A stretch of 64,000 nt of DNA from Nocardia mikamii NBRC 108933 (GTDB lineage: Bacteria > Actinomycetota > Actinomycetes > Mycobacteriales > Mycobacteriaceae). A program made the position numbers and the translations under genes. The DNA lies in the NCBI RefSeq assembly GCF_001613505.1, contig NZ_BDCM01000010.1:186001-250000 (forward strand), given 5' to 3'. The notes under the pieces are model-generated. The model was not told the DNA's origin. It ran no database searches and saw only the letters and a list, made by a program, of their open reading frames with translations. Position 1 is the first letter of the stretch. Each line of letters starts with the position of its first letter. Of this stretch, positions 57,171 to 64,000 are shown piece after piece.

Positions 57171-58061
57171 GTGCGTTATCCCCGGACCGCGTCCCGCGGC
57201 ATTCGAACCACCCGCCTGGCCGCCGGCGCCTGCGTCGTCGCCGCCGCGCTGATGGCGGGCACCCCCGTGCTGGATCCCGCTCCGGCCGCCGCGGTCCCGC
57301 TGCGCATGCAGGGCTGCCGCGACGGCTTCGACTGCGATATGAGCAGCCGGATCGCGGCCGTCGACAACTATCTGGCCTCCCGGCCCGGCGTCACCGGCTA
57401 TGTGGTGCGTGACCGCGTCACCGGCGGTACCTACGCCAACGGCAACGCCGAGACCCTGTTCTGGACCGCCTCCACCATCAAACTGGCCATCGCCGAGGAT
57501 CTGCTGAACCGGGCGCGGGTCGGCGCGATCGCGCTCACGCCCGAGGACCGCACCCAGATGGAGTCCATGCTGGCGACCTCCAACGACGCCGCGGCGGACT
57601 TCCTGTGGAACAAGTACGCGGGCCCGGACCGGCAGGCGTTCAACAACGCCTTCCGCGCCAACGGGATGACCGGGCTGGTGCCGCGCCCGACCAACGGCAA
57701 TGGGCATCTGTTCCCGGACTGGGGTTTTCAGCAGTGCACGCCGTCCGATCTGGATCGGCTGATGAACAACGTGCTCGACCACATGAACCCCGACGACCGC
57801 GGCTATCTGCTCGACCGGATGCGCAAGGTCGACACCAATCAGCACTGGGGCGTGTGGGGCGCCGGCGACGCCAACCACCCCGGCCTCAAGAACGGCTGGT
57901 CCGACGAGAACGGCGGCTGGGTGGTCAACTCGGTCGGCTTCGCCGGGCCCGGTGAGCGCTACACCCTCGCGGTGATGAACTCGCTCGGCGACCAGGGCGG
58001 CTACACCGACGGCGAGGAGACCACCACGCACGTCGCGCAGCTGCTGTTCGCCGGTCGGTGA
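57171..58061 (+). CDS. Secreted class A beta-lactamase-like serine hydrolase
   Basis: A 296-residue exported protein. The N-terminus (RYPRTASRGIRTTRLAAGACVVAAALMAGTPVL) is a signal sequence with a basic start. Active-site motifs of the class A fold are Ser101-x-x-Lys104 in TASTIKLAIAEDLL, the SND loop Ser137-Asn138-Asp139 in LATSNDAAADF, and Lys240-Asn241-Gly242 in GLKNGWS. Lactam hydrolysis is not assured, because the omega-loop Glu is not evident; it may act on cell-wall peptides. A GTG start with a -10-like element close upstream is possible. Confidence 0.87.
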   Translation: MRYPRTASRGIRTTRLAAGACVVAAALMAGTPVLDPAPAAAVPLRMQGCRDGFDCDMSSRIAAVDNYLASRPGVTGYVVRDRVTGGTYANGNAETLFWTASTIKLAIAEDLLNRARVGAIALTPEDRTQMESMLATSNDAAADFLWNKYAGPDRQAFNNAFRANGMTGLVPRPTNGNGHLFPDWGFQQCTPSDLDRLMNNVLDHMNPDDRGYLLDRMRKVDTNQHWGVWGAGDANHPGLKNGWSDENGGWVVNSVGFAGPGERYTLAVMNSLGDQGGYTDGEETTTHVAQLLFAGR

Positions 58062-58097
58062 GCCGTACCGACTTCACTGCGGTGAGCCGCATCGACG

Positions 58098-59561
58098 TCA
58101 CAGCCGCGACAGTCGCATCGGCGCCCCGTCGCGCGGGAACGGGATGGTGTTGAAGCCCCACGGCATCAGATAGTCGTCGGGGATGTGCCAGCGGTAGGCG
58201 CGTACCATCGCGGCGATGACCACCTTCACCTCGAGGGTGCCGAAATGCATGCCGATACATTTGTGCGCCCCCGCGCCGAACGGCATCCACGCCAGCCGGT
58301 GCGATTTGTCCTCGCGCCGGCCCTCGGTGAACCGCTCCGGGTCGAAACGCGCGGGATGCGACCACAATTCGGGGATCAGATGGTTGACGCCGTAGGCGAC
58401 GTCGACGTGGGTTCCGGCCGGAATGTAGTGACCGGCCACCTCGGTGTCGCGTACGGCGCGGCGCACCAGGCCCGGCACCGGCGGCACCAGCCGCAGGCTC
58501 TCCTTGATCACCAGATCCAGATCCCGCAGGCGATCCAGGTCGGCGATCGTCGGCGGCGCGCCGTCGAGCTCGTCGAACAGCGCCTGCGCCTCGGCGCGCA
58601 CCCGCTGCTGCCAGTCCGGGTGCCGGCCCAGGTAGTAGGCGACCGAGGTCGCGGTGGTGGTGGTGGTGTCGTGGGCGGCCATGATCAGGAAGATCATGTG
58701 ATTGACGACGTCGGCGTCGGAGAACATCGCACCGTCCTCGGCGCGGGCGTGACACAGCGCGGAGAAGAAGTCCGCACCCGCTTCCCGACGCTTCTGCGGC
58801 ACCATCGCGGTGAAGTACTCCTCGAGCGTCCGGCGCCCGCGCAGGCCGGCGCGCCACGCACCGCCGGGCACCGGATAGCGCACCAGCGCCAGCGGTGCGT
58901 GGGTGCAGTCGAGGAAGGCCTGTCCGAGCCGGTGGCGTTGTGGCCCGGCGTCGACCCCCATGAAGGTTTCGGTCGCGATCTCGAGAGTGAGATCTTTCAC
59001 TGTCGGATACAACCGCAGGGTGCGCGCACCGGCCGGACTCCAGCGCTCGACGGCCGCCTCGACCACCGGGCTCAGTTGCGCCAGATGCGATTCCAGCCGC
59101 TCGCGGGTGAACGCCTGCTGCATGATGCGCCGGTGGAACATGTGCTCGGAGAATTCCAGCAGCAGCAGTCCGCGGCGGAAGAACGAGCCGATCAGGAAGT
59201 CCCAGCCCTGCCCGAAATCGTTGCGCCGCTTGCCGAGTACCTCGTCGACGGCCTGCGGACCGGCGACGAGGACACGGTCGATACCGAAGGATTTGTTGTA
59301 GCTGACCGGGCCGTAGCGGCGGTAGCGGTCGTACATCTCGGCCGGACCCCAGCGCAGATACTGCAGCGAGCGGCCCAGCACCGGCAGTCCGGCGTCGCCG
59401 CGCACGGCCGACGCCGCACTGCCCCGCGGCGGTGTCGCCAGGACCTGTTCCCGGGCCGGTAATCGGTGCAGCAGCCGGTCGATGGGACGGCCGTCCGGAA
59501 TTTCGATGAAGCCGATGTTCTCCCGCTCGGCGGCGGAGGGACGCGGGTCGACGCTGACCAT
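58098..59561 (-). CDS. Cytochrome P450
   Basis: A 487-residue soluble P450. The I-helix reads FLIMAAHDTTTTTATSVAYYLG, the ExxR motif is VIKESLRLVPPVPGLVRRA and the heme-binding loop is FGAGAHKCIGMHFG with the ligand Cys435. Substrate not predictable; the extended N-terminus (ENIGFIEIPDGRPIDRLLHRLP) is shared with a mycobacterial/nocardial subgroup with steroid- or fatty-acid-like substrates. The ATG at 59561 has GGGAGG 9 bases upstream. Divergent from a TetR gene, its likely repressor. Confidence 0.94.
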   Translation of the reverse strand: MVSVDPRPSAAERENIGFIEIPDGRPIDRLLHRLPAREQVLATPPRGSAASAVRGDAGLPVLGRSLQYLRWGPAEMYDRYRRYGPVSYNKSFGIDRVLVAGPQAVDEVLGKRRNDFGQGWDFLIGSFFRRGLLLLEFSEHMFHRRIMQQAFTRERLESHLAQLSPVVEAAVERWSPAGARTLRLYPTVKDLTLEIATETFMGVDAGPQRHRLGQAFLDCTHAPLALVRYPVPGGAWRAGLRGRRTLEEYFTAMVPQKRREAGADFFSALCHARAEDGAMFSDADVVNHMIFLIMAAHDTTTTTATSVAYYLGRHPDWQQRVRAEAQALFDELDGAPPTIADLDRLRDLDLVIKESLRLVPPVPGLVRRAVRDTEVAGHYIPAGTHVDVAYGVNHLIPELWSHPARFDPERFTEGRREDKSHRLAWMPFGAGAHKCIGMHFGTLEVKVVIAAMVRAYRWHIPDDYLMPWGFNTIPFPRDGAPMRLSRL

Positions 59562-59618
59562 GACTGATGCCTCCCGAATACAGCGACCGCGCCACGCCGC
59601 CCGGCCGCAAAAAAGTAC

Positions 59619-59636
59619 ACCTCGTACATTAGAGGT
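59619..59636. promoter_or_regulatory. Candidate TetR operator between P450 and TetR genes
   Basis: An inverted repeat ACCTC-N8-GAGGT in the 86-base divergent region, 11 bases before the TetR start. Confidence 0.4.
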
Positions 59637-59647
59637 AGTATCGCGCT

Positions 59648-60313
59648 GTGACAAGGGACACAGAAATTCGGCGTCCAGGCCGCCCGCCCGGGCCACCCCG
59701 GGATCCCGACCGCCGACGCGCGGAGATCCTCGACGCGGCCGAGCGGGTGGTGGCCGGCTCCGGATCGCGCATGACGATCGCGCAGGTCGCCACCGAGGCC
59801 GGATACGCGCGCACCGCGGTATACGCGGTGTTCCCGGACCTCCCGGCGCTGATCGATGCGCTGGCCGAGCGACATATGAACGCGATCATCGCCGCCGCCG
59901 ACCATCTCCTGGCACAGCCGCTACCCGCGCGGCAGCTGCTGCGGGCGGTCGTCACCCTGATGTGCGATTTCGTCGACGCCAATCCCAACCTGCACCACGT
60001 CATGATGCAGCGGCTCGAGCGCGGCGACGCCGAGCACCGGCCGTTCTTCACCCGCGTATCCGATTGGGCGACATCGATTTTCGACATCATCCTGCGCCGC
60101 CTCGACGCCGACCCGGCGCTGGCGCGGATCTGGGCGACCGCCACCGTCGGCGCCATTCTCATGTCGGCCGAGGCCTGGATACAGCAGCCGACCCGCTCCC
60201 GCGCCGAATTCGTCGATCAACTCGCGGCCTTCCTGTGGCCGACCGTGGAGAGCATCGGCGGCGACCGCCTCGTCGGGCCGCTGGTGGGCGCGGCCGAGCC
60301 GGTGCCGAAGTGA
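59648..60313 (+). CDS. TetR family transcriptional regulator
   Basis: A 221-residue TetR protein: RRRAEILDAAERVVAGSGSRMTIAQVATEAGYARTAVYAVFPDLPALIDALAERH (residues about 22-76), then a helical ligand domain with LMCDFVDANPNLHHVMMQRLERGD. GTG start. It faces the P450 gene and probably represses it. The 140 bases downstream lead to ndh and contain no further gene. Confidence 0.92.
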   Translation: MTRDTEIRRPGRPPGPPRDPDRRRAEILDAAERVVAGSGSRMTIAQVATEAGYARTAVYAVFPDLPALIDALAERHMNAIIAAADHLLAQPLPARQLLRAVVTLMCDFVDANPNLHHVMMQRLERGDAEHRPFFTRVSDWATSIFDIILRRLDADPALARIWATATVGAILMSAEAWIQQPTRSRAEFVDQLAAFLWPTVESIGGDRLVGPLVGAAEPVPK

Positions 60314-60451
60314 TCGCATACCCGCCCCGTGCGGGCCGAAACCGGGGCCCGAGGCGCGGACGCGCCGACATTCGGTGCTCGTCGTGACTGCCTCCGGGCA
60401 GCCGACTACCGTTGAGCCTGTCGTAGACCGAACGTCCGGCGAGGAGCGCTG

Positions 60452-62014
60452 ATGGGAACCGAAACTGTCGAGAACCGACGCCACCGCGTGGTGGTGATCG
60501 GATCCGGCTTCGGCGGCTTGTTCGCGTGCAAACATCTCGAGCACGACAACGTCGATGTCGTACTGATCTCCAAGACCTCCACGCACCTGTTCCAACCGCT
60601 GCTCTACCAGGTCGCCACCGGCATCCTGTCCACCGGTGAGATCGCCCCCGCCACCCGCATCGTGCTGCGCAAACACCACAACACGCGGGTGATCCTGGGC
60701 GAGGTCCACGATATCGACCTGGTGAACAAGACCGTGACGTCGAAACTGCTCAACCAGGACACCGTCACCTCCTTCGACAGCCTGATCGTCGCGACCGGCG
60801 CCCAGCAGTCCTATTTCGGCAACGATCAGTTCGCCACCTACGCGCCGGGCATGAAGACCATCGACGACGCGCTGGAACTGCGCGCGCGCATCCTCGGCTC
60901 GTTCGAGGAGGCCGAACTGGCCAAGACCCAGGAGGAGCGCGACCGGTTCCTGACCTTCGTGGTCGTCGGCGCGGGCCCCACCGGCGTCGAACTGGCCGGG
61001 CAGATCGCCGAACTCGCCGACCGCACCCTCGTCGGCACCTTCCGTAACATCGATCCGCGCGACGCTCGCGTCCTGCTGGTAGAAGGCGCCGGGGCGGTGC
61101 TCGCGCCCATGGGTCCCAAACTCGGCGGCAAGGCCCAGCGCCGCCTCGAGAAGATGGGCGTGGAGATCCAGCTCAACGCCATGGTCACCGATGTCGACGC
61201 CCGTGGCGTGACGGTCAAGGACAAGGACGGCACCGAGCGGCGCATCGAGTCGGCGTGCAAGGTGTGGTCGGCCGGTGTGCAGGCCAGTGAACTGGGCAAG
61301 ATGCTGGCCGAACGGTCCAAGGGCACCGAAACCGACCGGGCCGGGCGGGTCGTGGTCGAACCGGATCTGACGATCAAGGGATATCCGAACGTCTTCGTCG
61401 TCGGCGACCTGATGGCGGTGCCCGGCGTACCCGGTCAGGCTCAGGGCGCCATTCAGGGCGCCACCTACGCGGCCAAGCAGATCAAGGCCGAGGTCGCCGG
61501 TAAGCAGACCCCGGATCAGCGCAAGCCGTTCAAGTACTTCAACAAGGGCAGTATGGCGACGGTGTCGCGGTTCAACGCCGTCTGCCAGATCGGCAAGCTG
61601 GAGTTCTCCGGCTTCCTCGCGTGGCTCATCTGGCTGGTGCTGCACCTGTACTACCTGATCGGTTATCGCAGCCGGACCGTCACCGTGTTCCAGTGGTTCG
61701 TCGCCTTCCTCGGCCGCAACCGCGGGCAGATGGCGGCCACCGAACAGTGGGTCTTCGCCCGGCTCGCCCTCGAGGCCATGAACGGCAACGAGACCGACGC
61801 CCGGGCGGTCCAGACCGAGGTCGGCAGCACGACTCCGCCCGCCGCACCCGGCGAACCGCCGGCGAAGTCCGCGGTCACTACGCCGGACGGCGAAAAACCC
61901 TCGGGCACAAGTGAATCCGGCTCGGGAACGAGCGATACCGACTCCGGCACGAGCGCGTCCACTGCCTCCAGCGAGTCGACGGCCTCCGGCTCGTCGCAGC
62001 CGAAAGCGGGCTGA
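60452..62014 (+). CDS. ndh: Type II NADH dehydrogenase (NDH-2)
   Basis: A 520-residue membrane-associated flavoprotein passing electrons from NADH to menaquinone without proton pumping. FAD site: RHRVVVIGSGFGGLFACKHL; NADH site: FVVVGAGPTGVELAGQIAELA; second FAD contact: GYPNVFVVGDLMAVPGVPGQAQGAIQGATYAAKQI; C-terminal membrane-binding helix LAWLIWLVLHLYYLIGYRSR. The last 75 residues are an unusual Ser/Thr/Gly/Glu-rich, probably disordered extension. It converges on the urease accessory genes, as in M. tuberculosis. Confidence 0.95.
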   Translation: MGTETVENRRHRVVVIGSGFGGLFACKHLEHDNVDVVLISKTSTHLFQPLLYQVATGILSTGEIAPATRIVLRKHHNTRVILGEVHDIDLVNKTVTSKLLNQDTVTSFDSLIVATGAQQSYFGNDQFATYAPGMKTIDDALELRARILGSFEEAELAKTQEERDRFLTFVVVGAGPTGVELAGQIAELADRTLVGTFRNIDPRDARVLLVEGAGAVLAPMGPKLGGKAQRRLEKMGVEIQLNAMVTDVDARGVTVKDKDGTERRIESACKVWSAGVQASELGKMLAERSKGTETDRAGRVVVEPDLTIKGYPNVFVVGDLMAVPGVPGQAQGAIQGATYAAKQIKAEVAGKQTPDQRKPFKYFNKGSMATVSRFNAVCQIGKLEFSGFLAWLIWLVLHLYYLIGYRSRTVTVFQWFVAFLGRNRGQMAATEQWVFARLALEAMNGNETDARAVQTEVGSTTPPAAPGEPPAKSAVTTPDGEKPSGTSESGSGTSDTDSGTSASTASSESTASGSSQPKAG

Positions 62015-62040
62015 GTACCCCCGTTCATCAACCGCTCGAC

Positions 62041-62074
62041 CGAGGGCCGCGAGCCGATACGCTCGCGGCCCTCG
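62041..62074. terminator. Bidirectional terminator between ndh and ureD
   Basis: A perfect 14-bp GC-rich stem (62041-62054 with 62061-62074) and a 6-nt loop, 26 bases after the ndh stop. Confidence 0.85.
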
Positions 62075-62138
62075 TGTATTCATGTCTGTCGCAGCGCACG
62101 GCCGATCCCTCAACCCCGCGGTGGGCCGGCGTTCCTCC

Positions 62139-62828
62139 TCACCCCGCCGCGGCGGTTGGAGTGCGAAAAGTCGCCGGGGTGTCGGACAGTCGCGCGCCCG
62201 TCCACGTCGACAGCGAACCCCCGGCTGCGAGCGGTAGGACCGCGGCGGCCACGCCGATGGTCGCGGCGGGGCTCTCGTCGGGGAATCGCAGTTCGCTGCA
62301 CAGCGCGCGCGGGGCCGACAGCAGGTCGTCGGCGGCGGTACCGACGCCGAGTTCGAGGCGATGCCGCAGCAGCGGCAGGGCGCAGATGTCGGCGACGAGA
62401 TCCCCGCACCAGCGACCGTGATCCTCGCCGGTGCGGCCGATCTGCACGCGTTCGCGCAGACGAATCCGGGCATCGGCGGCCAGCCGCACGGTGGTGACCG
62501 CGCGATGTTCGGCTCCGCCGGCGACGACCGTCGGTTCCGGATCGAAATCCAATTCGCCGCCCGCGCCGATGTCGAAGGACCACGACGCCGTCGACATCCG
62601 AGTGATGCGGCCGGGCAGCACGATCGTCGCCGCCACCGAGCGAACCACCAAACGGGCACCGGGCTCGACCGCGACGCGGATATCGAGTTCGTCCCCGCCG
62701 AGCGGCGTGGCCGCGGCACCGATCAGATGCACGGTATCCGGTCCGGTGCAGCGGACCGCCAGCGCGCCGGTGGCCGCCGACCACGGCCGCGCCCCGGCAC
62801 GCGCGACGATGCGAATCTCAGTGCGCAA
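62139..62828 (-). CDS. ureD: Urease accessory protein UreD
   Basis: A 229-residue nickel-insertion chaperone, on the short side for the family but typical of actinomycetes. Landmarks: [77 protein letters not shown]. It works with UreF and UreG to load nickel into urease. The start is the TTG at 62828, which overlaps the end of ureG by 11 bases and has GGGGAAAG upstream. Last gene of the cluster, before the terminator at 62041-62074. Confidence 0.9.
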   Translation of the reverse strand: MRTEIRIVARAGARPWSAATGALAVRCTGPDTVHLIGAAATPLGGDELDIRVAVEPGARLVVRSVAATIVLPGRITRMSTASWSFDIGAGGELDFDPEPTVVAGGAEHRAVTTVRLAADARIRLRERVQIGRTGEDHGRWCGDLVADICALPLLRHRLELGVGTAADDLLSAPRALCSELRFPDESPAATIGVAAAVLPLAAGGSLSTWTGARLSDTPATFRTPTAAAG

Positions 62829-63531
62829 CAGCGCTTTCCCCGGCCGCCTCGGCGGCCGCCACCGCGTCCAGCTGATCGCGCACCCACGCCAGCACCGGTG
62901 TCGCGGCCGGATCCTCGGTCAGTGAGCTGAAGACGAACGGGCGGCCCGCGCGTACCGCCGCGGAATCGCGGCGCATCACCTCGAGGTCGGCGCCGACCAT
63001 CGGCGCCAGGTCGGTCTTGTTGATCACCAGCAGATCCGAGAACGTCACGCCCGGACCACCCTTGCGCGGCACCTTGTCGCCGCCGGCCACGTCGACGACG
63101 AAGATCTGCACATCGATCAGGCCCGCGGAGAAGGTGGCGGTGAGGTTGTCGCCGCCGGATTCGACCAGAATCAGATCCAGCGGCGGATTCGCCTCGATCA
63201 GATCGTCGATGGCGTCGAGATTGGCGGTGATGTCGTCGCGAATCGCGGTGTGCGGGCAACCGCCGGTCTGCACCGCGCTGATCCGTTCGTCGGGCAGGAC
63301 CGCGTGCCGGCGCAGGAAGTCGGCGTCCTCGGTGGTGTAGATGTCGTTGGTCAGTACCGCCAGCGACAGTTCCGCGCGCAGCTGCCGGCACAACGCCGCG
63401 ACCAGGGCCGTCTTCCCGGATCCGACCGGCCCGCCGATCCCGATGCGAACCGGCTCCCCCGGCGTGCGCACCCGCCTGGGGCGGTCATGGGCGTGATCGT
63501 GCGGTTCGCCATCGATCAGATGCGGCGGCAT
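62818..63531 (-). CDS. ureG: Urease accessory GTPase UreG
   Basis: A 237-residue SIMIBI GTPase delivering nickel to urease. P-loop: [15 protein letters not shown] (residues about 30-44); metal site: [13 protein letters not shown] with the conserved Cys-Pro-His; base recognition: [13 protein letters not shown]. The His/Asp-containing N-terminus ([12 protein letters not shown]) may bind nickel. AAGGAGA precedes the ATG. It lies 112 bases from ureF, farther than usual. Confidence 0.96.
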   Translation of the reverse strand: MPPHLIDGEPHDHAHDRPRRVRTPGEPVRIGIGGPVGSGKTALVAALCRQLRAELSLAVLTNDIYTTEDADFLRRHAVLPDERISAVQTGGCPHTAIRDDITANLDAIDDLIEANPPLDLILVESGGDNLTATFSAGLIDVQIFVVDVAGGDKVPRKGGPGVTFSDLLVINKTDLAPMVGADLEVMRRDSAAVRAGRPFVFSSLTEDPAATPVLAWVRDQLDAVAAAEAAGESAVAH

Positions 63532-63600
63532 GAGCTCTCCTTCGGGCCTCGACTCTCGACGATCATCGTGGCCGATTCATGTGAACCCGGTGTTACCTCC

Positions 63601-63623
63601 CCGGCCGGCGAATCTCCGGCCGG
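63601..63623. promoter_or_regulatory. Hairpin in the ureF-ureG spacer
   Basis: CCGGCCGG occurs twice (63601-63608 and 63616-63623) around a 7-nt loop, giving an 8-bp stem between ureF and ureG. Possible processing, attenuation or partial termination site. Confidence 0.4.
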
Positions 63624-63643
63624 CGGTTGCTCCGCCGCGCAGG

Positions 63644-64000
63644 CTACGACGCGAACAGCGGCATCTCACGGTCGAGATGGCGCTGAGCGAGTACGTCGCC
63701 GAGCGGATCGGACAGGGCGGCCGGGCCCATCGTGGCCGTGCGGGCCGTGTCGTCGCACAGCGCGGCCAGCTCCAGCGTGATCGCCGCGACCGCGGCCGGA
63801 TCGAGTGCGAGCAACCGTTGCGCCGCGGTGGCGGCCCCGGTCATCGTCGTATAGACCACGACCCCGGCGATCTCCACCGGCCGCAGCCCCGCGGCCCTGC
63901 CCACGACACCGAACACCGTGGACAGGTGCGGCCGCATGCCCAGGTCGGACCAATCATGCTGCGGCCATACCTGTTTCGCGAGCCGCAACAGTCCACGGCC
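63644..64000 (-). CDS. ureF: Urease accessory protein UreF, C-terminal part
   Basis: The frame is open to the right edge, so the N-terminal part is missing. The visible 118 residues contain GRGLLRLAKQVWPQHDW, HLSTVFGVVGRAAGLRPVEIAGVVVYTTMTGAATAAQRLLALDP and a tail with ALSDPLGDVLAQRHLDREMPLFAS, characteristic of UreF. UreF bridges UreD and UreG in the nickel-loading complex. The structural genes ureABC are expected just beyond the right edge. Confidence 0.93.
   Translation of the reverse strand, partial: GRGLLRLAKQVWPQHDWSDLGMRPHLSTVFGVVGRAAGLRPVEIAGVVVYTTMTGAATAAQRLLALDPAAVAAITLELAALCDDTARTATMGPAALSDPLGDVLAQRHLDREMPLFAS

Noticed and set aside
58055..58110. Imperfect tandem repeat of about 24 bp near the end of the serine hydrolase gene
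   Set aside because: Only about two thirds of positions match and it lies at the junction of two genes; probably chance in GC-rich DNA.
59921..62719. 932-codon minus-strand frame across the TetR, ndh and ureD region
   Set aside because: Crosses a strong terminator and three real genes in other frames; no domain.

Overview
The window is high-GC actinomycete chromosome, most likely from a Nocardia or close relative in the Mycobacteriales. Pointers are the recC-recB-recD gene order, a type II NADH dehydrogenase (ndh) converging on urease accessory genes as in Mycobacterium tuberculosis, an F420-type LLM oxidoreductase, a PPOX-class F420-type protein, a CmtR-type metal sensor, an XRE(DUF5753)/DUF397 pair and many GTG starts. 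I see no rRNA, tRNA, CRISPR array, prophage or insertion sequence.

Layout. 1-1909 is the C-terminal part of an SMC-like ATPase (TIGR02680 type, the JetC-like component of Wadjet type II systems). 1952-14479 is a patchwork of small enzymes, MarR/MerR/ArsR/HxlR regulators, an XRE-DUF397-DUF397 group, a Cd/Pb-type sensor with a CDF transporter, and an alpha/beta hydrolase behind a short leader ORF. 14506-20722 holds two paralogous FAD monooxygenases with their regulators, plus a PPOX protein, an NTF2-like protein, an MmyB-like regulator and a quinol-monooxygenase-type protein. 20779-23234 is class I fumarase with a divergent MarR gene. 23387-28010 is a five-gene stressosome/partner-switching operon (RsbR, RsbS, RsbT, an RsbX-like phosphatase and a PAS-GAF-PP2C-HATPase protein) behind a SigF/SigB-type promoter.

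28013-32010 is a hybrid XRE-TetR regulator divergent from an acyl-CoA dehydrogenase, APH-type kinase and SDR operon. This layout recalls the phosphorylation-dependent catabolism of 4-hydroxyacyl-CoAs. 32057-40399 contains a methyltransferase, a stress-type DUF3618/holin-like operon with its own SigF-like promoter, an RsbV-like STAS protein, an LLM oxidoreductase, a cyclodeaminase/FchA-like protein, an L,D-transpeptidase, an atypical FolD lacking the catalytic lysine, a YdcF-like protein and a PrmC-like methyltransferase. 40410-43627 is a membrane protein, zinc-ribbon membrane protein and SPFH-GYF operon resembling Bacillus YdjGHI.

43712-47511 has a NUDIX hydrolase, an SDR and a succinic-semialdehyde dehydrogenase facing a TetR gene across a 29-bp palindrome. 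47534-56474 is a complete, translationally coupled recCBD operon. The right end carries a class A-like serine hydrolase, a P450/TetR divergent pair, ndh and ureD-ureG-ureF, with ureF cut by the window edge.

The most unusual signals are the FolD/FchA pair, the 17-codon leader ORF with mutually exclusive stems, two multidomain TetR regulators with perfect operators, a palindrome covering the -10 and start codon of a probable leaderless gene, and a duplicated DUF397 gene whose start codon has decayed. Boundaries and families come from reading the sequence and from general family knowledge. No database search was run.
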